Shown: one piece after another, positions 53,848 to 63,376 of the stretch
Layout: each line of letters opens with the position of its first letter
How positions within the stretch are numbered: the stretch's first letter is position 1
NCBI RefSeq assembly: GCF_023091865.1
Contig: NZ_JAHXDI010000003.1
Coordinates: forward strand, 124,001-188,000
Length of the DNA stretch: 64,000 nt
Source: Chromohalobacter moromii
Lineage (GTDB): Bacteria > Pseudomonadota > Gammaproteobacteria > Pseudomonadales > Halomonadaceae
Direction of reading: 5' to 3'
Program-made: the position numbers and the translations under genes
The notes under the pieces: generated by a model
Told to the model about the DNA's origin: nothing
What the model saw: the letters and a program-made list of their open reading frames with translations, nothing else
Databases searched by the model: none

Positions 53848-55947
53848 ATGCTGCGCATTTCCACCGATCATTGGCTATTGGCGTTACGCACGGTACTGGC
53901 CGTCTGGCTGGCACTGTTCCTGGCGTTGCGGCTGGACTTGTACCAGCCCGCCTGGGCCATCCTCGCGGTGATGATCGTCACCCTGCAGCCGGTAATGTTC
54001 ACCGGCGGCACGCCGCCCATCGGCATCATCATCGGGCGTGGCGTGGCACGCTTCTTCGGCACCCTGTTCGGCGCCATCGCCGGCTTGGTACTGATCGCGT
54101 TCTTCGGCCAGCAGCCGATGTTATATCTGCTGTTCTCCGGCGCCTGGCTGGCGTTCTGCATGTATTGGGTGATGCTCGAGCAGGACGAATACCTGGGCTA
54201 CGTGATGATGCTCAGCGGGTATACCGCCACGCTGGTGTCGTTGACCGCCCTCGGCACGGGAGTCGAGGACATCTGGACCATCGCGCTGGGGCGCTTTACG
54301 GAAACCGCACTGGGCATCGGCTGCGGCGTCTTGATGCACCTGCTCATCGCACCGCGTTTCGGGAGCCGGGCGCTCCCCGAGGCGCTCTCCGGATTCCTGA
54401 AACGCGCCGCCGAGGAAACCCTGGCCACCCTGGAAAGCCCACGCCCCCGCGCGACGCAGGATGCACGCCTCAAAACATTGCTCGGCGACTATCAGCAGTT
54501 CGAGAAGCTACGCGGTCTCACCCGCCTGGAAACCCGGCGCTTGAGTCGTTTCATTCCCGCGCTGGACCGTTTCGCCAGTGACAGCCTGGCGCTGATCACC
54601 GCCATCCGCGAGCTGGAAACCGCCCTCGACTACCTGCGCGCCTGTGAGGACGGCGAGCACTGGCTGGCGCAATTGAACGCGCATGCCGCGCCGCTACTCG
54701 CCATCATCGCCGAACAGCCGGCCGGCGAGCCGCAGGAAAAACTCACGCTGCCGGATTTCGAGTGGGACCCGGACCGCGTGAGCCCCCGCAGCCGCGTGCG
54801 CGCCGAGCTGGTCCGCCAACGTCTCGGGGAGGTGCTCGGCCTGCTCCAGCACGGCCGGCGCCTGCGCCATGCACTGAACGACCCGGCCTCGGCCAAGGTG
54901 CACACCTTGCCGCGAGAAAAGCGTACCCGCACCACGCACAACGAGCACTTCGTCGCCCGCTTCAACGCCCTGCGCGTCTTCGTCGCCTTCGAGTTGCTGG
55001 GCCTGTTCTGGATACACAGCGGTTGGCACTCCGGCTATCTCGCCATGATGCTGCTGGGGGTGTTCACCATGCTGTTCGCCAAGGCGCCCAATCCCGCCGC
55101 CGTGGTCTATCAGTTTCTGTGGGGCACGCTCGCCGCCGTCACCCTGGGCGCGGTCTTGCTGTTTCTGGTCCTGCCGGTGATCAACGGGTTCCCGCTTCTG
55201 GCCATCGCCATCGGCATACCCGTCATGGTCGGCACGCTCCTCACGCCTCATCCGCGCTGGGCGGCCATGGGGCTCTCCGGCGCCATCACGCTGATGACGC
55301 TGCTGAACCTGCACAGCACCTACACCTTCTCGCCCACGACCTACATCAACGGCGGTCTCGCCTCGGTGATCGGCACCACCACGGCGATGTTCACCTATGC
55401 ACTGATGCGCCAGCGCTCGCCCGCCGAGCGTATCCGCACCCTGCTCGGCGCCTATTGGCAAGGCGTGGCGCGCTTGATGCGCGAGCCCGCGTTACCCAAT
55501 CGGGCGCGTCTGGAGAGCCGTCTCTACGACCGGCTAGGGCGCATCGTCGCTTTAGGCGGTACGGATGACACGCTGCGCGAGGCGCTCGACCTGCACGCCC
55601 TCGCCTTGTGCGTGTGGCGCATCCGGCGGCTGCGCGAGGATCTCGCGCCGCATCGCCGGGAGCTCGAGGCCTGGCTGGACGATATCGGCCAGCGCCTGGT
55701 CGCGCGGCGACACCACTCGCCCGAGGTCTGGCACGAGCTTTCCGATCAGGCCCGCGACTGGGTCGATCGCTTTTATCACGCTCCCCAGCTCTCCGTCGCC
55801 ACGGCGGGGGAAATCGCCATGCTGGGGCATCTCATGCGTGAGGCGCCCGGCGTCACGTTGGAGGCCCAAGCCGACGACGCGCCCCAAACCGCCTCGCACG
55901 ACCGCCACGAGGCGCCCATCCGGCAGGAGACGCCACATGTTCGCTGA
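53848..55947 (+). CDS. FUSC family transporter (AaeB-like aromatic acid efflux)
   Basis: A 699-residue membrane protein with two sets of about five to six helices (DLYQPAWAILAVMIVTLQPV near the N-terminus; SGYLAMMLLGVFTMLFA in the middle) separated by a long cytoplasmic helical region, the AaeB/fusaric-acid-resistance layout. The next two genes encode DUF1656 and a HlyD-type protein, and the three overlap or abut, so it is one efflux operon. Export of hydroxybenzoate-like acids is inferred from the family and suits a strain that makes vanillate and related acids. Confidence 0.88.
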   Translation: MLRISTDHWLLALRTVLAVWLALFLALRLDLYQPAWAILAVMIVTLQPVMFTGGTPPIGIIIGRGVARFFGTLFGAIAGLVLIAFFGQQPMLYLLFSGAWLAFCMYWVMLEQDEYLGYVMMLSGYTATLVSLTALGTGVEDIWTIALGRFTETALGIGCGVLMHLLIAPRFGSRALPEALSGFLKRAAEETLATLESPRPRATQDARLKTLLGDYQQFEKLRGLTRLETRRLSRFIPALDRFASDSLALITAIRELETALDYLRACEDGEHWLAQLNAHAAPLLAIIAEQPAGEPQEKLTLPDFEWDPDRVSPRSRVRAELVRQRLGEVLGLLQHGRRLRHALNDPASAKVHTLPREKRTRTTHNEHFVARFNALRVFVAFELLGLFWIHSGWHSGYLAMMLLGVFTMLFAKAPNPAAVVYQFLWGTLAAVTLGAVLLFLVLPVINGFPLLAIAIGIPVMVGTLLTPHPRWAAMGLSGAITLMTLLNLHSTYTFSPTTYINGGLASVIGTTTAMFTYALMRQRSPAERIRTLLGAYWQGVARLMREPALPNRARLESRLYDRLGRIVALGGTDDTLREALDLHALALCVWRIRRLREDLAPHRRELEAWLDDIGQRLVARRHHSPEVWHELSDQARDWVDRFYHAPQLSVATAGEIAMLGHLMREAPGVTLEAQADDAPQTASHDRHEAPIRQETPHVR

Positions 55948-56164
55948 ATGGACGTTTCTCGGTTTTCTGATACCGCCACTGGCCGTTCCCGTCGTCGTCA
56001 CGCTCGGCCTCTATCTACTGCTGCGGCGCGTGTTCACGCGCCTGGGTGTCTATCACTGGTTCTGGCAACCGGTGCTCGTGGACATCGCACTCTACGCCCT
56101 GTTGCTGTGGTCGGTACTCGCCCTCGCCGGTGCCTTGCCGATCGCCCACTCACAAGAAGGATGA
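55937..56164 (+). CDS. DUF1656 small membrane protein (AaeX-like)
   Basis: A 75-residue protein with two membrane helices (FLIPPLAVPVVVTLGLYLLL and VDIALYALLLWSVLALAGAL). DUF1656 proteins nearly always accompany FUSC and HlyD genes. Its start lies 11 bases inside the end of the FUSC gene, implying coupling. Its function in the complex is unknown. Confidence 0.85.
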   Translation: MFAEWTFLGFLIPPLAVPVVVTLGLYLLLRRVFTRLGVYHWFWQPVLVDIALYALLLWSVLALAGALPIAHSQEG

Positions 56165-56168
56165 CGCC

Positions 56169-57113
56169 ATGACGCTCTCCCCGCGCGCACGCCGATACGT
56201 GCGCCCGCTGCTGACCCTGGCGATACTCGCGCTCGCCGTGATCGCCATCGCGCAGATATGGAATCACTACATGCACGACCCCTGGACGCGCGACGGCCGC
56301 GTCCGGGCCGATGTTATCAATCTCGGTACCGACGTCTCAGGGCTGGTCGAAAACCTGCAGGTCGGGGACAACGACTTCGTGCATGCCGGCGACGTGCTGT
56401 TCACCATCGACAAGCAGCGCTACGCGTTGGCGCTGTCCGAGGCCCGCGCCAACCTCAACAACCTCGAGCAGCAACGCGCGGAAGCCAAGGCCGCCAACGC
56501 CCGGCGTCAGAAGCTCGGCGACTACGCTTCGCAGGAAGATCGCGACGACGCACGCTTCGCCTACTCTGGCGCCCAGGCTCAGGTCGAGCAGGCCGAGGTC
56601 GCGGTCGAACAGGCCCAGCTCGACCTCGAACGCGCCACCGTGCGCGCCCCGGTCGACGGTTATGTCACCAACCTGCTGCTGCGCCCCGGCGAGTACGTCT
56701 CGGCCGGCGAAGACGCCGTCACCCTAGTCGATGCCGGCAGCTTTCATGTGACCGGCTACTTCGAGGAAACCAAGCTCGACGCCATCGGCATCGGTGCCCC
56801 GGCGCGCATCCAACTGCTCGCCAGCGACACGCCGCTCTGGGGCCATGTCGACAGCATCGCACGCGGCATTTCCGACAAGAGCCTCGACAGCCAAGGCAAC
56901 GGCCTGGCGAACGTCAGCACCTCCTTCGACTGGGTCCGGCTCTCGCAGCGCATCCCCGTGCGCATCGCCCTCGACGAGGTTCCCGAGGACGTCCAACTCT
57001 CGGCCGGTCTCACCGCCACGGTCTACCTCAACGACACGCGTGACGAACACCGGCAAGCGCCGGACTGGCAGCGCTCCCTCACCCGCTGGTGGGAATCGCT
57101 GGTTAGTATTTGA
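56169..57113 (+). CDS. HlyD family membrane fusion protein (AaeA-like)
   Basis: A 314-residue periplasmic adaptor anchored by one N-terminal helix (LLTLAILALAVIAIAQIW). It has the lipoyl half-motifs DGRVRADVINLGTDVSGLV and ATVRAPVDGYVTNLLLRPG around a coiled-coil hairpin (LNNLEQQRAEAKAANARRQ). AAGGA before ATG 56169 fixes the start. It would link the FUSC pump to an outer-membrane channel. Confidence 0.88.
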   Translation: MTLSPRARRYVRPLLTLAILALAVIAIAQIWNHYMHDPWTRDGRVRADVINLGTDVSGLVENLQVGDNDFVHAGDVLFTIDKQRYALALSEARANLNNLEQQRAEAKAANARRQKLGDYASQEDRDDARFAYSGAQAQVEQAEVAVEQAQLDLERATVRAPVDGYVTNLLLRPGEYVSAGEDAVTLVDAGSFHVTGYFEETKLDAIGIGAPARIQLLASDTPLWGHVDSIARGISDKSLDSQGNGLANVSTSFDWVRLSQRIPVRIALDEVPEDVQLSAGLTATVYLNDTRDEHRQAPDWQRSLTRWWESLVSI

Positions 57114-57159
57114 GGCCTGCCCTGCCACCTATAGTGAGCTGATCTCGTCAGCGCGGCAC

Positions 57160-58500
57160 TCAGCGGCCCGCTGACGTTTCATCATCGGTCTCGGCTTCCG
57201 GTTCCGCCTCCATTTCCAGCGCCAGTTCCAGTTGCCCTTCTTCCTGCGCGGCTTCTTCCGTCCAGGCCGTGCCCAGCGGCGTGGTGTCCGAGGCCACCAT
57301 CACGTAGTGGCCCTGCTCGGGCGATTCGCTGGTGGGATAGTGACGAATGCAGTAAAGCCCGAACAGCACCATGACGATGTGCATGACGGCCAGGTCCCAC
57401 AGGAAACCATCCGGCCCCAGCCATTCCATCAGCACCCCGGCGCTGGCCGGCCCCAGAATCGCGCCGATGCCCAACGCCAGGACGAGACTGGCACTGGCCG
57501 CCACGGTCTGCTGATCCGTGAGGAAGTCATTGGCGCAGGCCAGAAAGATCGAGTAGAGCGTGAGTGTCGTCGCGCCCAGCAGTGCGCCGAGCAGCGTCAA
57601 TGCCATCGGCGACCAGCCGCTGACGAGGGCGCCGACCAGCGCCAGCACCACCGCGACCAGGGCAACGCCGACGATCACCCACTGGCGGTCGGCCTTGTCG
57701 GATAACTTGCCCAGCGGCCACTGCAATATCGCGCCACCGAAGATGAACGCACCCATGAAGACCGACACCTGGGCGACGCTCAAGCCGCTGTTGGTGGCGA
57801 ACACCGCCCCCATGCCGAAGACAGCGCCATTGGTAATGCCGGTCATGAAGCAACCCACCGTGCCCAGCGGCGAGAGCCGGTACAACGCGCGCAGGCTCAT
57901 CGTTTCGGGCTGACTGAGTTCGGGCTGCGGCGTGTAGCTGATCAAGATCGGCACTAGGGCGAGCGAGACCAGAATCGACACCAGCAGGAACAACGCCATG
58001 CCCGAGGGGTCGGCACTGCCCAGCAGCAGTTGCCCACCGCCCATACCGAGATAGCTGATCACCATGTAGATCGCCAGCAGGCGCCCGCGCAGCCGGTTGG
58101 AGGCATAACCGTTGAGCCAGCTTTCGGCGACAACGTAGAGCCCAGCGTACGTAAAGCCGGTGACGAAGCGCATGGCCGCCCACACCAGAGGCTCGACGAA
58201 CAGGGCATGAATCAGGATCGCCACCGACGTGATCGACGCCAGCGCGGCGAAGACCCGCACGTGTCCGACCTCGCGCAGCTTGCGGGGTGTCAGCACCGAG
58301 CCGACCAGAAAGCCCACGAAGTAGGACGACATCACCAGCCCCGTGACCGTGTTGCCGAAATCCGCCGCCGAGGCCCGCACCCCGAGCAGCGAGCCCTGCA
58401 GGCCATTGCCCATCATCAGAAGCCCCACGCCGAGCAGCAGCGTCCATAGGCTCCAGGCGGCGGACAAGGTGGTAGGGCGGCGAGCAGTCGTCGCATTCAT
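57160..58500 (-). CDS. MFS transporter (YcaD-like family)
   Basis: A major facilitator of about 446 residues with 12 predicted helices. Recognisable segments are VMSSYFVGFLVGSVLTPRKL, FVTGFTYAGLYVVAESWLNG and the ASNRLRGRLLAIYMV loop typical of YcaD and related carriers. The C-terminal cytoplasmic tail is very acidic (LEMEAEPEAETDDE). The frame extends to 58569, but ATG 58500 lies near helix 1 and is preferred; no clear ribosome site is seen for either. It is divergent from nfsA across a palindrome, so the two may share a regulator. The substrate is unknown. Confidence 0.82.
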   Translation of the reverse strand: MNATTARRPTTLSAAWSLWTLLLGVGLLMMGNGLQGSLLGVRASAADFGNTVTGLVMSSYFVGFLVGSVLTPRKLREVGHVRVFAALASITSVAILIHALFVEPLVWAAMRFVTGFTYAGLYVVAESWLNGYASNRLRGRLLAIYMVISYLGMGGGQLLLGSADPSGMALFLLVSILVSLALVPILISYTPQPELSQPETMSLRALYRLSPLGTVGCFMTGITNGAVFGMGAVFATNSGLSVAQVSVFMGAFIFGGAILQWPLGKLSDKADRQWVIVGVALVAVVLALVGALVSGWSPMALTLLGALLGATTLTLYSIFLACANDFLTDQQTVAASASLVLALGIGAILGPASAGVLMEWLGPDGFLWDLAVMHIVMVLFGLYCIRHYPTSESPEQGHYVMVASDTTPLGTAWTEEAAQEEGQLELALEMEAEPEAETDDETSAGR

Positions 58501-58617
58501 CGCATCGATCCATGGCCAGTGAAATAATATCGCTACCTCAGGATAATCCTCCTTGCTGGCGGGGAACATGGCGCCGCCATTCCCAGTTGCACAGAGCCGC
58601 CGGTATGCAGTAAACTA

Positions 58618-58631
58618 ATTAGCAAGCTAAT
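58618..58631. promoter_or_regulatory. Palindrome between the divergent MFS gene and nfsA
   Basis: ATTAGCAAGCTAAT is a perfect 6-2-6 inverted repeat located 24-37 bases before the nfsA ATG. It resembles a repressor site overlapping the nfsA promoter. Confidence 0.55.
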
Positions 58632-58654
58632 AAATCAATTCAGTACGAGGCTAC

Positions 58655-59386
58655 ATGAATCCCGTCATCGAACTGCTCAACGCCCACCGCTCGATCCGCC
58701 GCTTCACCGATCGCAAGATCGCGCCTGAATTGCTGCGGGAACTCATCCAGGCCGGTCAGAGCGCCGCGACGTCCAGCCATGTTCAGGCCTACAGCGTCAT
58801 CCACGTGAAGAATTCGGCCAATCGCGAAACCCTCGCCGAACTGGCGGGTGGGCAGGACTACATCGCCACCTGTTCTGACTTTCTGGTGTTCTGCGCCGAC
58901 ATGAAGCGCCCCGCCGAGGCCGCCGAGCGCGCCGGCGCCGATGCCACCCGCGGCATGACCGAACAGTTGCTGGTCGCCAGCGTGGACACCGCACTCATGG
59001 CGCAGAACGTCGTCGTGGCCGCCGAGTCCGAAGGGCTGGGCATCTGCTACATCGGTGGCATTCGCAATAACCCGCAAGCCGTGAGCGACCTGCTGCGCCT
59101 GCCCGAGCACGTCTACCCGGTCTTCGGCCTGTGCCTCGGGTATCCGGATCAGACCCCGGAGGTCAAGCCGCGCCTGCCGGTCGAGGCCATCCTCAAGGAA
59201 GACTACTACCGCGACGATCAGGCCCAGGTCGACGCCTTCGACGCTTCCATGCGCGAGTACTACCAAGCGCGCAGCAACACGCAAAAAGACACCACCTGGT
59301 CGCAGAACCTCACCCCACTGTTCGAGCACAAGGTGCGCCCGCACATGCGCGACTTCCTTGTCTCGCGCGGTTTCGAGATGAAATGA
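58655..59386 (+). CDS. nfsA: Oxygen-insensitive NADPH nitroreductase / flavin reductase
   Basis: A 243-residue FMN protein that reduces nitroaromatics and quinones by two electrons. The N-terminal HRSIRRFTDRKI and QAGQSAATSSHVQAYSVIH bind FMN, then GLGICYIGGIRNN and FGLCLGYP follow, all typical of NfsA/FRP. GAGG precedes the ATG. Its divergent MFS neighbour and the shared palindrome suggest control by a redox or xenobiotic sensor. Confidence 0.92.
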   Translation: MNPVIELLNAHRSIRRFTDRKIAPELLRELIQAGQSAATSSHVQAYSVIHVKNSANRETLAELAGGQDYIATCSDFLVFCADMKRPAEAAERAGADATRGMTEQLLVASVDTALMAQNVVVAAESEGLGICYIGGIRNNPQAVSDLLRLPEHVYPVFGLCLGYPDQTPEVKPRLPVEAILKEDYYRDDQAQVDAFDASMREYYQARSNTQKDTTWSQNLTPLFEHKVRPHMRDFLVSRGFEMK

Positions 59387-59449
59387 ATGACGGCCGCGCC
59401 CGCCCCCGCGTGAGACGGGCGGGCGCAACGGTCATCGGCGACTGCCTGG

Positions 59450-60805
59450 CTAGGCGGTCGTCGCGGCGCGCCTGGCGCCGCGACGTCGCACCAGCGCATC
59501 CACCACCGCCATGACGATCATCGAGGCCCCCACCAGCGGGAAGATCACGCCGCCGATGGCGAGCAACGCCAGCACGCCGCGCAAGCGACGGGGATCCTTG
59601 GGTTCGGGGGGAATCCCCAGCTTGCCGCTCGGTCGACGCTTCCACCACATCACGCCCGACGAGACGCACAGCAGCACGATCCCCGCGCAGGCCAGCGCCA
59701 GGACCAACTGATTGGCGAGCCCGTATTGCTGCCCCATGTGCACGTTGATGCCCCACTCCAGCGACTTGCCCAGCGGGCCGTAGTCGGCGTAGTTCATGTC
59801 CAGCAGTGGCTCGCCGCTATACCGGTCCAGATGCACGACGCGCTGCCGCGACAGATCGTCGGGGTAGATCGAGCCGGTATAGACGCCGGTAGGACCGCTC
59901 GGCAGATTGACGCCATAACCGGGAGCCAGCCCCAGCTCATCGAATTCCGCCACCGCGCCGTTGAGGCCGATGCCCGGCGCGCCCTCGCGTCCAGGCGTCG
60001 ATTCCGGCAGCCGTGCCTGCTCCAGCGACCAGGTGGTCGTCTCCCGCTCCGCCAGGCGTTCATCGGAGACCGGGACGTTGACGCGCACGCCATCCGGATA
60101 GCCGAAGTTGTGACCGTTGGCGAGTTCGTTGACCTTGCTGCCCCACACCGTGGACCACGGCATGCCGGTAATCGCCAGAAAGAGAATGAAGCCCCCGACG
60201 AAAATGCCGGTGACGGCGTGAAGGTCACGCCAGAACATTCGCTTCGACGGGGTCGCACGTACCGATATCACGCCGCCGCGTCGGCCGCGCGGCCACCACA
60301 GATAGATCCCGGTCAGCACGAGCAGGATCGACCAGCCGCCGACGATCTCGATGATCAGGGTCGCCGTCTCGCCGAAGTAGTTGAGACTGTGGATGGTGCG
60401 CACGATCCACATCACGCTGCCTTGATAGGGAATCGTGCCGGTGACCTCGCCGGTGTAAGGATCGACGTAGACGGCTTGCTTGCCGTCGGCGGTGGTGATG
60501 TCGACCTCCGCGGCAAGGTTGGAGGCAGCAGGAGGCACGTAACGAAACGCCTCGCCGGGATGCGCCGCCATGGCAGCATCCAACTGTTGCTGCGGCGACA
60601 CCGCCGCTGACGATTGCGCCTCGACGCGCACGATGTCCGCGTTGAGCCACTGGTCGATCTCATCCTTGAAGAGGTAGAGCCCGCCGGTCACCGCCAACGA
60701 GATCAGAAAGGGAATCGCGATGAGACCCGCGTAGAAATGCCAGCGCCAGACCGCCCGGTAGAGGTCGCTGGCGTCACGTGAAGAACGCGCAGAAGTACGA
60801 GACAT
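59450..60805 (-). CDS. PepSY-associated membrane protein (PiuB-like)
   Basis: A 451-residue inner-membrane protein with four main helices: WRWHFYAGLIAIPFLISLAV, GWSILLVLTGIYLWWPRGRR, a third near WRDLHAVTGIFVGGFILFL and a fourth near VLALACAGIVLLCVSSGVMW. PepSY-like regions lie between them. Conserved histidines in the helices are thought to bind haem for ferric-siderophore reduction. The frame runs back to 60901, but a G-rich ribosome site precedes ATG 60805. A DUF2946 gene lies upstream on the same strand, a pairing common in metal-uptake loci. Confidence 0.85.
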   Translation of the reverse strand: MSRTSARSSRDASDLYRAVWRWHFYAGLIAIPFLISLAVTGGLYLFKDEIDQWLNADIVRVEAQSSAAVSPQQQLDAAMAAHPGEAFRYVPPAASNLAAEVDITTADGKQAVYVDPYTGEVTGTIPYQGSVMWIVRTIHSLNYFGETATLIIEIVGGWSILLVLTGIYLWWPRGRRGGVISVRATPSKRMFWRDLHAVTGIFVGGFILFLAITGMPWSTVWGSKVNELANGHNFGYPDGVRVNVPVSDERLAERETTTWSLEQARLPESTPGREGAPGIGLNGAVAEFDELGLAPGYGVNLPSGPTGVYTGSIYPDDLSRQRVVHLDRYSGEPLLDMNYADYGPLGKSLEWGINVHMGQQYGLANQLVLALACAGIVLLCVSSGVMWWKRRPSGKLGIPPEPKDPRRLRGVLALLAIGGVIFPLVGASMIVMAVVDALVRRRGARRAATTA

Positions 60806-60919
60806 GAAGCCCCCGAGTAGCGTGCCATGGCTACCGTTCGGTAGCCGAATCCATCCTGTGGCCGACGACTCCGGCGCAGGCGCGGCGTGCAAACGCACCA
60901 AGTTCGGAGTCGAGACCGC

Positions 60920-61303
60920 TTATGCGTGATGGCACGCCAACGGGGGAGCGCGGGTCAGCGCGTTGGGGAAGGTGGTCGTCACCGCCTGAGATGCGAGCAC
61001 TCTTGGCGCATGCGGCGCGATGACGGCGGCGTTGTCCACTATCGAGGCGGTGAAAGCCCCCTCGATGACCGGGAAATGGCCGAATAGGGAGCAGTAGGGG
61101 CACTGATCGTGCAGGCCGACCGATGCGACGTGACCGCCCCGCGAGTGATCACCGTGCCCGGCCTCGGCGTGCGCAGGCATCGCATCGTGCCGCAGGGAGG
61201 CACTGGCCTGCCCGACCACCGGGCCGCACACCACCAGCAGCATGGCGAACAAGCTCAGCCAGGCGGTAAAACGACGCATGGATGTACGCGGGGAAAAAGG
61301 CAT
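60920..61303 (-). CDS. DUF2946 family protein
   Basis: A 127-residue exported protein. The hydrophobic signal (LSLFAMLLVVCGPVVGQASA) is followed by a histidine-rich stretch (HAEAGHGDHSRGGH) and the DUF2946 motif CPYCSL. Metal binding, probably copper or iron, is likely. ATG 61279 is an in-frame alternative start. It is about 115 bases upstream of the PepSY gene. Confidence 0.72.
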   Translation of the reverse strand: MPFSPRTSMRRFTAWLSLFAMLLVVCGPVVGQASASLRHDAMPAHAEAGHGDHSRGGHVASVGLHDQCPYCSLFGHFPVIEGAFTASIVDNAAVIAPHAPRVLASQAVTTTFPNALTRAPPLACHHA

Positions 61304-61531
61304 GGACTCGGCCGTGGGGTCGTCAGACGCATTCCATACTATCGCAGCCCTCTTTCCTACACAGCCGAATGATCGCGCGTGCCCACGGGTGGGGGCGAGG
61401 GCTCTTCACGCAACCCGGGCCAGAGACGGCCTGCAGCGTTATGATACAAGATGGGGTGCGACAATCCGCCTCGTGAGTCGACAGCACGTCGCGGCGCTTT
61501 ATTTCGCTTTTTCACGCAAGGAGAGTTCATC

Positions 61532-62251
61532 ATGCGCACCATTGGTTTGCTCGGCGGAATGAGCTGGGAGTCCACCGAGAGCTACTATCGGGCGCTGAAC
61601 GAAGGCGTAAAACAGGCGCTGGGCGGCTTTCACTCGGCGAAGATCGCGATGGTAAGCGTCGACTTCGCCGAGATCGAGACCTTGCAGCGAGACGGACGCT
61701 GGGACGCGGCCGGAGAGGCGCTGGCCGCCGCCGCGCGCCAGATCGAGCACGCCGGCGCGGATTTTCTGCTGATCGCCACGAACACCATGCACAAGGTGGC
61801 ACCGCAGGTGGAAGCGGCCATCGACATCCCGCTGCTGCACATCGCCGACGCCACGGCCGAAAGCCTGGTCGCCGACGGCATCACCCGAGTCGGGCTCTTG
61901 GGCACGCGCTTCACCATGGAGCAGGACTTCTACAAGCAACGCCTGAGCGAGCGTTACGGTATCGACGTGATCGTGCCCGACGACACCCAGCGCGAACGCG
62001 TGCATCGGGTGATTTTCGAGGAACTGTGCCTCGGGCGCATCGAAGCCGCCTCGCGAGAGGCATTTCTCGCCGTGATCGACGCCTTGCATGCGCGGGGCGC
62101 GCAGGCGGTGATTCTCGGCTGCACTGAAATCGCCATGTTGATCAAGGCAACCGACACTCAGGTACCGCTCTACGACACCACGGCGTTGCATGCCCAGGCC
62201 GCCGTGAAACGCGCCCTCTCCGACGCCCTCTTGCCGGAAGACACTCCATAG
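61532..62251 (+). CDS. ygeA: Amino acid racemase, YgeA/RacX type
   Basis: A 239-residue Asp/Glu racemase-fold protein. The acid/base pair matches E. coli YgeA in identity and number: Thr83 (IATNTMHK) and Cys197 (ILGCTEI). The N-terminus TIGLLGGMSWESTESYYR is nearly that of YgeA, which racemises several amino acids with low activity. AAGGAG at 61519-61524 fixes ATG 61532. D-amino acids made this way may modulate cell-wall remodelling. Confidence 0.9.
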   Translation: MRTIGLLGGMSWESTESYYRALNEGVKQALGGFHSAKIAMVSVDFAEIETLQRDGRWDAAGEALAAAARQIEHAGADFLLIATNTMHKVAPQVEAAIDIPLLHIADATAESLVADGITRVGLLGTRFTMEQDFYKQRLSERYGIDVIVPDDTQRERVHRVIFEELCLGRIEAASREAFLAVIDALHARGAQAVILGCTEIAMLIKATDTQVPLYDTTALHAQAAVKRALSDALLPEDTP

Positions 62252-62264
62252 CCCGGGAGGCTCC

Positions 62265-62615
62265 ATGTCAGCAGACACCACGCAAGACCGCATCAGCCTG
62301 CACCCCCACACGCATCGCGTGTGGGTATGGGACGGCGACACCTTGCTCGCCGACAGCACGCACGCCGTCGAGCTGCGCGAGCGCGGGTATCCCCCGCACC
62401 AATACCTACCCGAAAGCGACGTGCAGATGGCGCAACTGTTGCGCTCCACCACCGTGACGCACTGCCCCTTCAAGGGCGACGCCACCTACTACAGCACTGA
62501 CGAACATCCCGACATCGCCTGGCAATACGCCAACCCGCTGGCGAATATGGCGGCAATTGCCGACCGACTGGCGTTCGATGACAGCGTGGTGACGGTGCAG
62601 GTGGACGCCGGGTAA
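62265..62615 (+). CDS. DUF427 domain protein
   Basis: A 116-residue protein with the DUF427 pattern: VWDGDTLLADSTHAVEL, PHQYLPESDV, THCPFKGDATYYS and IAWQYANPL. The cysteine and histidine are conserved in the family, whose biochemical role is unknown. It starts 13 bases after the racemase with GGGAGG before the ATG, so the two are co-transcribed. Confidence 0.85.
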   Translation: MSADTTQDRISLHPHTHRVWVWDGDTLLADSTHAVELRERGYPPHQYLPESDVQMAQLLRSTTVTHCPFKGDATYYSTDEHPDIAWQYANPLANMAAIADRLAFDDSVVTVQVDAG

Positions 62616-62701
62616 GCGGGCACGTGCGTGCCATCAGCCAGTCACGAGGCCACGCAGATCGCCATTGGCACCTGGATCGGTGCTTGGATGGATACTTGAC
62701 G

Positions 62702-63274
62702 TCAGTGCACCACGTTGCGGATGAAACGTAGCCGCCCCGCGCCTTCGTTGCGGTAACGGTGGAACTGGTCGCTGGGGTAGACGTGAAAGTCACCAGCCTC
62801 GATCGTCACCTCGCGGTCCGCGAGCTCCAGGGTCAGCGTGCCCTCGATCACCACCAGCATCTCGTGCCAGCCGGTGCCATCGGCGACGGACTCGTAACTC
62901 TCTCCGGGCTCCATCGACCAGGACCACAGCTCGACCTCCTGTCGCGCCGGCTTGCTCGCCAGCAGCCGGGCGTGACTGTCGGGGAATCGCCCCACCCAGG
63001 CGACTTCGTCGATGCGCGCCGAGTCCTCACTGTCCGGCGGCTGAACCAGGGCGTAGAACAGCACCCCCAGCGCCTCGGCGAGTCGATCCAGCGTGCTCAG
63101 GCTGACATTGACGTCGCCCTTTTCGATATTGACCAGCATCCGCCGACTCACGCCGGCCCGCTCGGCCAACACCTGCTGGCTCAGCGACGCCCCCTGACGC
63201 AGACGCCTCACGTTGGCGGCGACGTGCACCAGGACATCGGGGCGCTCGCTAGACTTGTGCACTATATTGCCCAT
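62702..63274 (-). CDS. XRE family regulator with cupin sensor domain
   Basis: A 190-residue regulator. The helix-turn-helix is at about 17-70 (LRQGASLSQQVLAERAGVSR, then IEKGDVNVSLSTLDRLAEAL). A C-terminal cupin (MLVVIEGTLTLELADREVTI, then EAGDFHVYPSDQFHRY) is the likely ligand sensor. It is divergent from the RhtA-like exporter gene, so it probably controls it. Related regulators act on amino acid or polyamine metabolism. Confidence 0.87.
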   Translation of the reverse strand: MGNIVHKSSERPDVLVHVAANVRRLRQGASLSQQVLAERAGVSRRMLVNIEKGDVNVSLSTLDRLAEALGVLFYALVQPPDSEDSARIDEVAWVGRFPDSHARLLASKPARQEVELWSWSMEPGESYESVADGTGWHEMLVVIEGTLTLELADREVTIEAGDFHVYPSDQFHRYRNEGAGRLRFIRNVVH

Positions 63275-63376
63275 CCGTACAATCGCGGTTCTCTCGAATG
63301 CCAGCGTCCGGCCATGTCAGCGGGAAGCGACTGGCGCCGTCAGAAGGGCAGCATGCCGCAGAACAAAGGAGGTGTC

